From contig JBLNBO010000044.1 of the NCBI GenBank assembly GCA_050260055.1, positions 5,483 to 69,482 of the forward strand: a stretch of DNA of 64,000 nt. The letters run 5' to 3'. Under the pieces are notes generated by a model, which worked only from the letters and a program-made list of their open reading frames with translations, had not been told where the DNA came from and made no database searches. This DNA comes from JBLMYQ01 sp050260055 (GTDB lineage: Bacteria > Bacillota > Clostridia > Acetivibrionales > UBA4821). Shown here in pieces: positions 15,953 to 24,303 of this stretch (the stretch's first letter is position 1; each line of letters starts with the position of its first letter). Both the position numbers and the translations under genes were made by a program.

Positions 15953-17044
15953 GTGAATATTTTGGACGATAAAAGAACGGTAATTCCGTTTGGACCTCAG
16001 CATCCGGTTCTGCCAGAACCAATTCAGCTTAGATTAGTAGTTGAAGATGAAAAAGTTATTGAAGCAATACCTTCTGTGGGTTATGTACATAGAGGTCTTG
16101 AGAAACTTATAGAGATTAAGGATTACAATCAGAATATATTCGTCGTTGAAAGAGTATGCGGTATATGCAGTTTCATGCATGCACTTACTTATTGCGAGGC
16201 AATTGAATCTCTAATGGATATTGAGGTTCCTCCAAGAGCAAAATACCTTAGGGTTATTTGGGCTGAGATGCATAGAATCCATAGTCATTTGCTGTGGATA
16301 GGACTTTTAGCCGATTCTTTTGGATTTGAAAGCTTATTCATGCAGATATGGAAGATTAGAGAAATAATAATGGATTTACAGGAAATGACTTCGGGAAGCA
16401 GGGTAATCATTTCAACCAATGTTATTGGCGGGGTAAGAAGAGATATTAATAGCGATATGCTTGGCAAAATAACCAAATCGCTTGACGATTGTACTAAAGC
16501 AATGAAGAAAATCGAAAAAGTCTTACTAAATGATTATACTGTAAAATATCGTACAGTAAATAAAGCAGTCATAAGCAGTGAAAAAGCCTATGAATTCGGT
16601 CTTGTCGGGCCGGTAGCCCGTGCAAGTGGAATAAGCATGGATTTACGTTCCACCGGTTATGAGGCATATGGCGAACTAGATTTCAAGCCTGTAGTAGAAA
16701 CTGGCGGCGACTGCTATGCAAGAATGGTTGTTAGACTAAAAGAAGTATACCAATCTATTGACCTTATTAAACAGGCGATTTCAAAAATACCGGACAGCGA
16801 AATTTCTATACAAGTTAAGGGAAATCCAGAAGGCGAAGTTGTTCATAGGGTTGAACAGCCTAGAGGAGAAGTGCTGTATTATATTAAAGCTAATGGAACC
16901 AAGCATTTAGAAAGGCTTCGTATAAGAACACCGACTTTTGCAAATATACCATTATTGATAGCTGCAATTCCGGGCAATCAGATTGCGGATGTGCCTGTTA
17001 TATTGTTGAGTATTGATCCGTGTGTGTCTTGTACCGAACGCTAG
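15953..17044 (+). CDS. echE: Ech hydrogenase large subunit E (NiFe catalytic subunit)
   Basis: 363 residues. Both NiFe-ligand motifs are intact: RVCGIC (about 67-72) and the C-terminal DPCVSCTER, which ends right after the second motif. As in other Ech enzymes there is no C-terminal extension, so no HypD-type maturation protease should be needed. PFGPQHPVLPEPI at the N-terminus is typical. The start may be GTG 15953 (GAGGG 7 nt upstream) or TTG 15962 (AAAAGGGG 8 nt upstream). The SD lies in a purine-rich run (AGAGGGAAAAGGGGTGA) also seen before purD. A hairpin element follows the stop. Confidence 0.95.
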   Translation: MNILDDKRTVIPFGPQHPVLPEPIQLRLVVEDEKVIEAIPSVGYVHRGLEKLIEIKDYNQNIFVVERVCGICSFMHALTYCEAIESLMDIEVPPRAKYLRVIWAEMHRIHSHLLWIGLLADSFGFESLFMQIWKIREIIMDLQEMTSGSRVIISTNVIGGVRRDINSDMLGKITKSLDDCTKAMKKIEKVLLNDYTVKYRTVNKAVISSEKAYEFGLVGPVARASGISMDLRSTGYEAYGELDFKPVVETGGDCYARMVVRLKEVYQSIDLIKQAISKIPDSEISIQVKGNPEGEVVHRVEQPRGEVLYYIKANGTKHLERLRIRTPTFANIPLLIAAIPGNQIADVPVILLSIDPCVSCTER

Positions 17045-17047
17045 AAC

Positions 17048-17170
17048 GAAAATGTCTATAAGCTTCGCATTACTGTGTTACGCTGTGGGCTCAAAGTGCT
17101 CAAATATATTTAAATATGTTCCGCACTTTTCGCCTTGCGTGCCTTGTACTGCTTACTTCTATTCATTTTC
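17048..17170. repeat. Dispersed hairpin element, copy 2 (after echE)
   Basis: 123 bp with outer arms GAAAATG (17048-17054) and CATTTTC (17164-17170), different from those of copy 1. The core shares TAAGCTTCGCATTACTGTG, CTCAAAGTGCTCA, CCGCACTTTTCGCC and TTGTACTGCTTACTTCT. AAGTGC pairs perfectly with GCACTT. It begins three bases after the echE stop codon. Confidence 0.8.
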
Positions 17171-17215
17171 TCAGATTGGTTACAACTAACCTAGTTTAGA
17201 AAGTGAGTGAATCCA

Positions 17216-17563
17216 ATGCTTGATATGTTAAGAACTATTTTAGTAAACCTGTTTACAAAACCGGCTACAAGAAAATATCCACGTACCAAGAGAGAACCTT
17301 TTGAGAGTATTCGAGGGTGTATTGATGTTGATATCCATAAATGTATCTTTTGCGGTGCTTGCCAAAGAAAATGCCCTTCGGATTCAATTAAAGTTGATAA
17401 AGAGCAAAAGACTTGGGAAATAAACAATTTTAAATGCATTGTTTGCAATGCATGCGTCGAAGCTTGTCCCAAAAAATGCGTGATTTCAAATTGTTGTTAT
17501 AAAGACCCTGCGTATGAAAAGGAAGTACTAATAAGGAAGAAGGAAGACAAAGTAGATGCATGA
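17216..17563 (+). CDS. echF: Ech hydrogenase subunit F (2x[4Fe-4S] ferredoxin-like)
   Basis: 115 residues from ATG 17216; the upstream in-frame GTG 17207 is less well placed relative to the weak SD. The N-terminal segment MLRTILVNLFTKPATRKYP matches EchF proteins. Two ferredoxin motifs follow, CIFCGACQRKCP (about 42-53) and CIVCNACVEACP (about 72-83), each binding a [4Fe-4S] cluster. It is the entry point for electrons from reduced ferredoxin. It overlaps hypA by 8 nt. Confidence 0.95.
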   Translation: MLDMLRTILVNLFTKPATRKYPRTKREPFESIRGCIDVDIHKCIFCGACQRKCPSDSIKVDKEQKTWEINNFKCIVCNACVEACPKKCVISNCCYKDPAYEKEVLIRKKEDKVDA

Positions 17564-17897
17564 ATATGCAGTAGCAGAGAGCATTGTACGCCTGGCCGAA
17601 GATCAAGCAAAAAAACATAATGCTCAAAAGGTAATACAGATTAACCTAGTGATAGGCGAAATGGCTGGAATTGAGCCTGAATCATTGAGAATGTACTTTG
17701 AGCTTCTTGCAGAGGGAACTATAGTACAATCAGCTAAATTGAATTTTACATATATATCTGCCCAGTTCAAATGTGAGAAATGTAATGAGATTTATGCAAA
17801 AGTTAAAAGTGCAATAGAGTGTCCGCTATGCGGCTCGTTTGGTCGAATGACCGAAAAAGGTAAGGAATTTTATATGGAGAGTATTGAAGTTGATTAA
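17556..17897 (+). CDS. hypA: Hydrogenase nickel incorporation protein HypA
   Basis: 113 residues. The start MHEYAVAESIV keeps the nickel-binding Met-His-Glu N-terminus, and two CxxC pairs form the structural zinc site (CEKCNEI about 72-75, CPLCGS about 88-91). HypA delivers nickel to the large-subunit precursor, here EchE. Overlap with echF shows it is part of the ech operon; hypB and the hypCDEF genes are not nearby. Confidence 0.95.
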   Translation: MHEYAVAESIVRLAEDQAKKHNAQKVIQINLVIGEMAGIEPESLRMYFELLAEGTIVQSAKLNFTYISAQFKCEKCNEIYAKVKSAIECPLCGSFGRMTEKGKEFYMESIEVD

Positions 17898-17904
17898 AAA
17901 GTTA

Positions 17905-17955
17905 AATAACTGGTAAAAAAAAGAGAGCTAAGCTCTCTTTTTTTTACCAGTTATT
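17905..17955. terminator. Bidirectional terminator between hypA and the zinc-ribbon gene
   Basis: A perfect 25-bp stem with a single unpaired A, core GAGAGCT-A-AGCTCTC, flanked by 8 A and 8 T residues. The right arm contains the stop codon and last codons of the convergent minus-strand gene. Confidence 0.92.
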
Positions 17956-18141
17956 ATTGTTGTTTCTTCTTCCGCCGCCAAAGTTGTTTCCGCCTCTGAA
18001 CTGTTGCTTTCTAGCTTTACGGCAGTCTGGGCATCTCTGTGGTTCGTTGTCGAATCCTTTTTCTTTGTAGAATTCCTGTTCTCCTACAGTGAAAACGAAT
18101 TCTGAACCGCAGTCCTTACATACTAGAGTCTTGTCTTCCAT
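17944..18141 (-). CDS. Small zinc-ribbon protein with Gly/Asn/Arg-rich tail
   Basis: 65 residues from ATG 18141 (complement), preceded by AGGAGG. CKDCG (about 8-12) and CPDC (about 38-41) form a zinc ribbon of the type annotated as a probable zinc-ribbon domain in Clostridia. The last 20 residues are RGG/Asn-rich (FRGGNNFGGGRR, then NNNNNW), like RNA-binding tails of cold-shock or helicase proteins. The leader can hide part of the SD in a hairpin. An RNA-binding stress role is inference. Confidence 0.8.
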   Translation of the reverse strand: MEDKTLVCKDCGSEFVFTVGEQEFYKEKGFDNEPQRCPDCRKARKQQFRGGNNFGGGRRNNNNNW

Positions 18142-18153
18142 TGATATATTCCT

Positions 18154-18211
18154 CCTAAATAGTTTTGGTTTTAATCTTTTTCTCAGGGACCTTAACTCCA
18201 AACTATTTAGG
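18154..18211 (-). promoter_or_regulatory. Leader hairpin overlapping the SD of the zinc-ribbon gene
   Basis: On the minus strand CCTAAATAGTTTGG (complement of 18198-18211) can pair with CCAAAACTATTTAGG (complement of 18154-18168), one bulged base, loop about 29 nt. The 3' arm ends in the first AGG of the AGGAGG ribosome binding site, so folding would partly occlude it. The rest of the gap to 18486 is very AT-rich, with no further structure I can support. Confidence 0.5.
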
Positions 18212-18486
18212 GACTTTTACTACTAAACATAATGGAGATTTTCCTGGATAAAATTAAACCTTATTAATATTATATAGCAGAAATTAATTAATTTCAACTT
18301 ATATTACCATTAATAATTATATCAATTATATTACATAATTATTCTGTATTTTTAAAATTTGCATATTATTTTAAAATAGATATTTTATTCTTTATATAAA
18401 ATACATATGGAAAAATATGGAATATGGATGTATACTATCCATACAAATTGGGAAAACATAGAAATATAAAGCACTTTGGAGGATGT

Positions 18487-20361
18487 ATGAATAAACGGTT
18501 ATTGTTCGGCTTAATTATTTTCTTTACTTTATTACTGCAGGTTCCTGCATTTGCAGGGGTAAGACAGACAGAAGTCAGGGTAAAACCGGGTGAGAAAAGT
18601 ATAAAAGTAAATATGCATTTAATTCCATCAAAAAAGGCATTCTATAAAAGCGGTGCATTGATGGTTCCTTTGAGGATTTTTGCTGATTCGATTGGAGCTA
18701 ATCTTGAAAATTCGCCTGGAGGAAAAGCAGTAATTGTTTTTAGGAATAATAAAAATATAAAGTTTGTTATGGGTAAAAATTTTGTTTACATTGATGGTGT
18801 AAAGAAAGAAACTTCTTGCGCCCCGGTTTTTGAGGGTGGAAGTATAATGGTTCCGCTAAGAGCTTTAGCGGATGGTTTTAATGCTGTTATTTTAAAAGAT
18901 TCTTATACAAATGAAGTTGTAATTAAATTTCCTTTTCAAAATTACCAAAACCGTTTTGCTTATATAAAAGAAGGAATAATAGGGGATTCATATTATGGGT
19001 GGTCAGTGCTTTTTCCCAAAGGTTGTGTTATAGATGATAAAAAGCCTTCCGGCTCCAGCATATTAGTAAAGAATATTCCAAAAGGATATTACTACTATAT
19101 CTTTAATACTACTGCCAGGCATGGAATGCAAGAAAAAGACTTATTAGAAGAACTTAAAAGCTATATATACGATGAGAAGGTTATTCAGGAGAATGTGCCA
19201 GAAGACAAGTCAGCACATCTTGTGTTGGAAAGCCAGGATGAGATTTATGAATATAAGGCTTTGTTGAGTAATGGACGGCTATATCAAATCCATTTTTATA
19301 CCGTGGATAAGCAAGGCTTTTTGGATGATAAGCAAGGCTTTTTGGATGATAAGCAAGGTAAGATCTACCATGATATCATTAATTCCTTCAATGTTAATTA
19401 TTCTGGTGATTTGGCTGGAGTGATTGATATTAATGAAATTAGCAACGGAATGTATACGTATAGAGAGAGCTCTTTCGGATGGGAGATTGATTTACCGGCA
19501 CAAATGAATCGGGATGTTAAAAAAAGTGATTTTAGCTTTGAAGCTTCAGATGAGAATGGACGGGAAAATGGATTGACTGTTGGGGTTAATATTTATCCAA
19601 TAAATGATGGTGAGACGCTTGAAGAATATTCAAAGCAACAAATTGATAATATTTATAAGAATATCAACAAAGAATGTATTTCTGAACTGATAACAAAAAA
19701 TACGGTGATAGATAAAAAAACTGCTAAAAAGATTTATTATAAAATAAATATAGAGGATAAAAGTATTTATTTCTTTAATGCAATAATATTTGATAAGCAG
19801 AGCAAATTCTATATATTTGTTTATGGAGAAAGTAAGTTATTTAAAGATGAAAAGATTGATTTGGGAGATAGAATAATACAATCATTTTTATTGCCGGAGA
19901 ATCCTGTTTTTACAGGATTAGCCAAAAAGTCTGAAAAGCAAGTTGAAAATGATTTAATAAGTTATGAAAACAGCTCTGGCTGGAAGCTGAAATATCCGGC
20001 AAATTGGATTAAGAATAAAACTGATTTAGGGATTCTAATTCAAAACTCTTCAGGTATGGCAGAGTTTCAAATAATCGAAAAAGATTTGAATTATTCCAAT
20101 GATACTATAAAAGAAGAGTACGGAGGGCTGAATGATTTTAACATTATTAAAGAAGAGCCAATTAACGTAAACGGCTTTCCCAGGAATATGATTTCTTTTG
20201 AGTGCAATATTAATGACGTAAAGTACTTTTACAGCTTTTTCATCTTCAAGATTAATGGAAAAAGCTTTCTTGCAGGGTATAGGGTTGCTGAAGCCGCAAA
20301 GAGCGAAGAAAACTTAAAAATGCTAAATGATATGTTGTTATCACTTGAAATTTCTTTTTAA
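18487..20361 (+). CDS. Secreted protein with copper-amine-oxidase-like N-terminal domains
   Basis: 624 residues from ATG 18487 (GGAGG at 18478-18482). A signal peptide (about 1-20, ending AFA) is followed by a copper-amine-oxidase N-terminal-like repeat region (SGALMVPLRIFADSIGA and GGSIMVPLRALADGFNA), a wall- or stalk-associated domain widespread in Clostridia. Two or three similar beta-rich modules follow, opening YRESSFGWEIDLPAQ and YENSSGWKLKYPANW; their function is unknown. At about 19304-19356 a 21-bp unit (DKQGFLD) is repeated twice exactly plus a partial third, indicating recent expansion. No enzymatic motif seen. Confidence 0.7.
   Translation: MNKRLLFGLIIFFTLLLQVPAFAGVRQTEVRVKPGEKSIKVNMHLIPSKKAFYKSGALMVPLRIFADSIGANLENSPGGKAVIVFRNNKNIKFVMGKNFVYIDGVKKETSCAPVFEGGSIMVPLRALADGFNAVILKDSYTNEVVIKFPFQNYQNRFAYIKEGIIGDSYYGWSVLFPKGCVIDDKKPSGSSILVKNIPKGYYYYIFNTTARHGMQEKDLLEELKSYIYDEKVIQENVPEDKSAHLVLESQDEIYEYKALLSNGRLYQIHFYTVDKQGFLDDKQGFLDDKQGKIYHDIINSFNVNYSGDLAGVIDINEISNGMYTYRESSFGWEIDLPAQMNRDVKKSDFSFEASDENGRENGLTVGVNIYPINDGETLEEYSKQQIDNIYKNINKECISELITKNTVIDKKTAKKIYYKINIEDKSIYFFNAIIFDKQSKFYIFVYGESKLFKDEKIDLGDRIIQSFLLPENPVFTGLAKKSEKQVENDLISYENSSGWKLKYPANWIKNKTDLGILIQNSSGMAEFQIIEKDLNYSNDTIKEEYGGLNDFNIIKEEPINVNGFPRNMISFECNINDVKYFYSFFIFKINGKSFLAGYRVAEAAKSEENLKMLNDMLLSLEISF
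19304..19356 (+). repeat. Exact 21-bp tandem repeat inside the secreted-protein gene
   Basis: The unit GATAAGCAAGGCTTTTTGGA+T occurs twice, followed by a partial third (GATAAGCAAGG). It encodes DKQGFLD-DKQGFLD-DKQGK in frame. Identity at the DNA level implies a recent duplication. Confidence 0.85.
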
Positions 20362-20407
20362 ACGATAAATTAAAATGGCAGATTTCCTGTTCGCATAAGG
20401 TTTCTTT

Positions 20408-20416
20408 TGGTATAAT
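20408..20416 (+). promoter_or_regulatory. Extended -10 promoter before the GerMN gene
   Basis: TGGTATAAT (20408-20416) is an extended -10 element (TGnTATAAT) about 58 bp before the start codon. No convincing -35 element. Confidence 0.45.
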
Positions 20417-20474
20417 ATTAATAACAAAACATAAAGCCCGGTAAAAGAGTTGAAATACTGGGGAGGAGAAACCT

Positions 20475-21407
20475 ATGAAAAAAATAATAGTTATATTATT
20501 GTTGATAGCTGTAATAGCTGGCGGAGTATTTTTTGTTTTTAAACTAAATTCGGGAAAGAGTCCGATTACTCCAACTCAGCCAAGTCAGACGGCTAAACAG
20601 GAAATTGAAGTCACTCTTTATTATGCAAATACAAAATATGCTGAAACGGCTGATGAAAATCTGGATAAAGTCCTTCCTTTCAAAAAGAAATTTTCAAAGA
20701 ATACTAAATCATTATATGTAGATGTATTAAATGAACTTAAAAACAATCCAACCGGTACTGAGGGGTTAGCAACGCAGATTCCTAATAATGCCAAGTTATT
20801 AGGTGTTGAAATCAAAGACGGGCTTGCTTATGTTAATTATTCTTCAGAAGGGCTTAATGGAGGGTCTCTGCAAGAGATGCTTGCCATTTCCCAGATTGTT
20901 AATACCCTAACAGGAATGGAAGGAATAAAAGGAGTTCAATTTCTTGTTGATGGAAGTAAAACTGATATGTTTATGGGACATGCAGATATCTCAAAGCCTT
21001 TCTACAGAATGATTGAAATTAAGTCTTCAGAGCTGGATGTAAGCGGAATGAAACTGAATGTAAAAAGACAGGAATTTATAAAAACATTTGGTACACCTTT
21101 AAAAACAACACTATCAAAAAATAAGAGAAAAGAATTACTTGAATATCCGGATTTTAATGTAACCATTTCTAACGGCGTGACATATGAGGTGTCCACAACT
21201 GCCACAAGCAAGCAGACTCCGAGCGGTATTAAGGTTGGGGATGATAAGCAGAAGATTATGGATACTTATGGAGAAGCATCTTCTGAAATGGGTTCTGAGG
21301 ATGGCAGCCTAGAAAAGTTCACTTATCAGATTGGCAATGATGGACTCTTAGACATTGAGATGACTAATGGCAAGGTATCAATGATAGGAATTAGGAAATT
21401 CGAATAA
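20475..21407 (+). CDS. GerMN-domain membrane-anchored protein
   Basis: 310 residues with an N-terminal membrane helix (about 4-23) and no lipobox cysteine. A GerMN domain (about 45-180) is recognisable from VTLYYANTKYAETADE, LPFKKKF, LPNNAKLLGVEIKDGLAYVNYSSE-like sequence and the middle LNTLTGMEGIKGVQFLVDG-type strand. GerMN occurs in the sporulation/germination lipoprotein GerM and other envelope proteins. The C-terminal 120 residues (about 190-310) form a separate domain, probably of the FKxGTPL...G(I/V)KVGD type; function unknown. Strong SD GGGGAGGAG. Confidence 0.8.
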   Translation: MKKIIVILLLIAVIAGGVFFVFKLNSGKSPITPTQPSQTAKQEIEVTLYYANTKYAETADENLDKVLPFKKKFSKNTKSLYVDVLNELKNNPTGTEGLATQIPNNAKLLGVEIKDGLAYVNYSSEGLNGGSLQEMLAISQIVNTLTGMEGIKGVQFLVDGSKTDMFMGHADISKPFYRMIEIKSSELDVSGMKLNVKRQEFIKTFGTPLKTTLSKNKRKELLEYPDFNVTISNGVTYEVSTTATSKQTPSGIKVGDDKQKIMDTYGEASSEMGSEDGSLEKFTYQIGNDGLLDIEMTNGKVSMIGIRKFE

Positions 21408-21455
21408 ACCAAAAAAGAGGAAAACAGTGAAATTTTATTTGGAAAAGGTTAACTT

Positions 21456-21959
21456 ATGATAATATTAGGAATTGACCCGGGGGTTGCGATTACCGGTTAT
21501 GGGGTAATTGCATATGAAGGTAATAAGTTTAAAGTTTTGGAATATGGAGCGGTGCTTACCAAATCTGATTTAGACCTCCCGCAAAGATTATTAAAAATTA
21601 ATAATGAATTAACCACAATCATTGAAAGGGTTAAACCTCATGTATTTGCGATTGAAGAGCTGTTCTTTAACAAGAATATTAAGACTGCTCTTTCGGTAGG
21701 CCATGCCAGAGGAGTAGCCATTCTATCTGCTGCAAATCAAAACCTTCCAGTTTTTGAATACACACCTTTACAAGTCAAACAAGCAGTGGTAGGATATGGA
21801 AGAGCAGACAAGAATCAAATTCAACAGATGGTAAAGATAATGTTGGGGCTTAACGAAATTCCTAAGCCTGATGATGTTGCGGATGCCCTTGCTATTGCTA
21901 TTTGTCATGCGCATTCATCAGCTTTTATTGACAGGGTAAGCAAAAATAGTATTAAATAA
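21456..21959 (+). CDS. ruvC: Holliday junction resolvase RuvC
   Basis: 167 residues. The RNase-H-like fold shows the catalytic acidic residues: D7 in GIDPG, the glutamate of AIEELFF (about 67-73) and the C-terminal pair in DDVADALAIAICH (about 138-150). RuvC cleaves Holliday junctions symmetrically during recombination. The usual partners ruvA and ruvB are not adjacent. SD about 10 nt upstream of ATG 21456. Confidence 0.96.
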   Translation: MIILGIDPGVAITGYGVIAYEGNKFKVLEYGAVLTKSDLDLPQRLLKINNELTTIIERVKPHVFAIEELFFNKNIKTALSVGHARGVAILSAANQNLPVFEYTPLQVKQAVVGYGRADKNQIQQMVKIMLGLNEIPKPDDVADALAIAICHAHSSAFIDRVSKNSIK

Positions 21960-22011
21960 ATACATGAATTTTCTTAGCGCCTGGTTACTAAAATAATTAG
22001 GAGGTAGTAAA

Positions 22012-22578
22012 ATGTCATTTTGCCCAAAATGTAAATGTGAGTTTGTTGAAGGAATACAAAATTGTAGTGACTGCGGTGAAGAGCTTGTTCGGGAACTTGC
22101 GCCTGATGATGCTGAAGATAGTAATTTAGAAACTGAATGGGTTAAGGTTTTAAATGTGGCAAATGAAGAAGAAGCTGAAATGGTCGTCGGAATGCTTCAG
22201 TCTTCAGAGATTCCCGCTATGTATAAAAGCGGAGTTACTGAAATGATTGTGAGAGAGCCAAAAGGTGCAGATATATTTGTTCCTGAGGATGTTGCTGAAC
22301 AGGCTGTGCAAATTATATGCGCAACTATACCCCAATATGCAAAACAGAATGGTTATGCTGTTGATGAAACTGAAATAGTATATGAAGAAAATGAACTTAG
22401 AGATGATGGAACAGAGGAAGATATTAAGCAAGAAGAAAGCAGTATTGGAGAGAGTCCGATTGTAAAAGGCGGTAAGCCTAGCAACTCAAGAATACTTATC
22501 AGAATAGCTGCTGTGATTATTCTTATATGGTTTATTATTTTGGGAATGAGATATTTAAACAACTTGGTTATATATTAA
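22012..22578 (+). CDS. Zinc-ribbon / DUF2007-like membrane protein
   Basis: 188 residues. An N-terminal zinc ribbon (CPKC about 4-7, CSDC about 18-21) precedes a DUF2007-like signal-transduction module (WVKVLNVANEEEAEMVVGMLQSSEIPAM, about 43-70, through IFVPEDVAEQA). An acidic linker and one C-terminal membrane helix (about 164-182) follow. The same ribbon plus DUF2007 arrangement occurs in the next gene, so the two are paralogues. SD AGGAGG. Function unknown; probably a membrane-tethered sensor or adaptor. Confidence 0.75.
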   Translation: MSFCPKCKCEFVEGIQNCSDCGEELVRELAPDDAEDSNLETEWVKVLNVANEEEAEMVVGMLQSSEIPAMYKSGVTEMIVREPKGADIFVPEDVAEQAVQIICATIPQYAKQNGYAVDETEIVYEENELRDDGTEEDIKQEESSIGESPIVKGGKPSNSRILIRIAAVIILIWFIILGMRYLNNLVIY

Positions 22579-22611
22579 TATTTTCATATTATTTCGGAAA
22601 GGAAGTTTGGT

Positions 22612-22938
22612 ATGCCTATATGTACAAACTGCAAAGCGGAATATATTCGTGGTAAAAGAATTTGCAGTTTCTGCGGTCAGGAATTATATAGGGGCCTTCT
22701 AACAGATTTGTCTAAAGATGAGAGCATCTTTGAACAGGTTGAATGGTCAAAAATTCTTAGCGTAAACTCACAGCAGGAGGCGGATATAATAATAAATCAC
22801 CTCTATATGAATAATATTCCGGCATTGAAGAGGGATGCCGACATTCCTTTTTTAGATGTTGCCGAAACAACGCCTTTGGTTATAGATATTTATGTTCCTA
22901 CAGATATAGAGGATAAAGTTTCAGAACTTATAAATTAG
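22612..22938 (+). CDS. Zinc-ribbon / DUF2007-like protein, soluble paralogue
   Basis: 108 residues. Zinc ribbon CTNC...CSFC (about 4-21) followed by a DUF2007-like module (WSKILSVNSQQEADIIINHLYMNNIPAL ... DIYVPTDIEDKVSELI). It lacks the linker and membrane helix of its upstream paralogue. hisZ begins 15 nt after its stop, probably in the same transcript. Confidence 0.72.
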   Translation: MPICTNCKAEYIRGKRICSFCGQELYRGLLTDLSKDESIFEQVEWSKILSVNSQQEADIIINHLYMNNIPALKRDADIPFLDVAETTPLVIDIYVPTDIEDKVSELIN

Positions 22939-22953
22939 AAAGGATTGAACAAT

Positions 22954-24216
22954 TTGCAAAAGTGGAAGTTATATACGCCGGAAGGGGTACAGGACATTCT
23001 ATTTGATGAGTGTGCAAAAAAAAGAGAAATAGAAGATATGACAAGACGGCTCTTTAATAAATATGGATTCAAAGAAATTGAGCCTCCTAGTATAGAGTTT
23101 TATGATGCCTTCTCTGGCAATCTAGGAAGCATAGCTCAAGAGGCAATGTTTAAATCTTTTGACCGGCAGGGAAGAATTCTTGTTTTAAGGCCTGACATTA
23201 CAACATCTATTGCACGGATTGCATCTACTAAGCTTTATAAAGAAGCTTATCCATTAAGATTCTCTTATATTGGAAATGTTTTCAGATTTGATGAGCAAGT
23301 TTCTTCAAAACTTAAGCAAAGGGAGTTTACCCAAGCTGGAGTAGAAATACTTGGTTTTGATGGACCAGAAGCTGATGCCGAGGTTATTGCAACAACTATT
23401 GAAGCAATAAGGCAAACCGGCTTAGAAAATTTCCAGATTGAAATTGGTCAGGTTGAATTTTTCAAAGGGCTTATGGAACAGGCCGAATTTAGTGAAGAAG
23501 ATTGTGAAATAATTAGAGCTCTTATAGAAAATAAAGATTTATTTGGAATAGAAACTGCATTAATAGATAAAAACATACCAAAAGAATTAAAAGATATCAT
23601 AATGAAGCTTCCACAGATGTTTGGAACTACCAGCATGATTGATGAGCTTTATGAAAGTATAAAAAATGAGCGTTCGAAAAAAGCTCTCGATAACCTTAGA
23701 GAAATCTGTGACTTTTTAAAAGACTACGGTTATGAAAAGTATATAAGCATTGATTTAGGAATGGTTCAGAGTCTCGATTATTATACAGGCATGATTTTTA
23801 AGGGTATTACTCATGGCATAGGTTTTTCTTTGGGCGGCGGCGGAAGGTATGATAAGCTTACCAGCGATTTTGGAAAAGATATTTCTGCAACTGGAGGAGC
23901 AATTGGTATTAATAGATTAATGTTTGCATTAGATAGGCAGAATATAGAAATAAGCCATCAGGGCGTAGAAACACTTGTTACATATAAACCAAAAGGAAGA
24001 AAAACTGCACTTCAAATTGCAAGAGAACTAAGAAGATTGGGAGTTTCCATAGAAGTATACTTAGGTCCGGTGGATATTGAAGAAAGCAGGAAATATGCAG
24101 AGGAATCAGGAATCAAAGGAATTATTTCCGTTATAAATGAAAAATCAATAAAAGTTTATGATCTGATTTCTGATAAAGTAACAGATACCACATTAAAAGA
24201 GTTAATAGAGAAATAA
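22954..24216 (+). CDS. hisZ: ATP phosphoribosyltransferase regulatory subunit HisZ
   Basis: 420 residues from TTG 22954, with GAAAGGA at 22938-22944 nine bases upstream; the in-frame TTG 22945 is too close. It is a histidyl-tRNA-synthetase paralogue with the class II fold (TPEGVQDILFDE, LRPDITTSIARIAS, FRFDEQ, REFTQAGVEILG, GGGGRYDKL) but without the tRNA-binding domain. HisZ activates the short form of HisG, and hisG downstream is indeed short. A terminator separates the two genes. Confidence 0.93.
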   Translation: MQKWKLYTPEGVQDILFDECAKKREIEDMTRRLFNKYGFKEIEPPSIEFYDAFSGNLGSIAQEAMFKSFDRQGRILVLRPDITTSIARIASTKLYKEAYPLRFSYIGNVFRFDEQVSSKLKQREFTQAGVEILGFDGPEADAEVIATTIEAIRQTGLENFQIEIGQVEFFKGLMEQAEFSEEDCEIIRALIENKDLFGIETALIDKNIPKELKDIIMKLPQMFGTTSMIDELYESIKNERSKKALDNLREICDFLKDYGYEKYISIDLGMVQSLDYYTGMIFKGITHGIGFSLGGGGRYDKLTSDFGKDISATGGAIGINRLMFALDRQNIEISHQGVETLVTYKPKGRKTALQIARELRRLGVSIEVYLGPVDIEESRKYAEESGIKGIISVINEKSIKVYDLISDKVTDTTLKELIEK

Positions 24217-24222
24217 ATATAC

Positions 24223-24250
24223 AAAAAAGCATAAAACATTATGCTTTTTT
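24223..24250 (+). terminator. Terminator between hisZ and hisG
   Basis: AAAAAAGCATAA and TTATGCTTTTTT form a stem with an AACA loop, followed by more T residues. Confidence 0.85.
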
Positions 24251-24261
24251 TATTTTTTATA

Positions 24262-24270
24262 TGTTATAAT
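24262..24270 (+). promoter_or_regulatory. Extended -10 promoter of the hisG operon
   Basis: TGTTATAAT (24262-24270) fits TGnTATAAT, lies 34 bp before hisG and follows the hisZ terminator. The -35 region is only a T-run. Confidence 0.55.
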
Positions 24271-24303
24271 ATTACAAATATTTAGGAAAAGGCTGGAGAG
24301 AAG

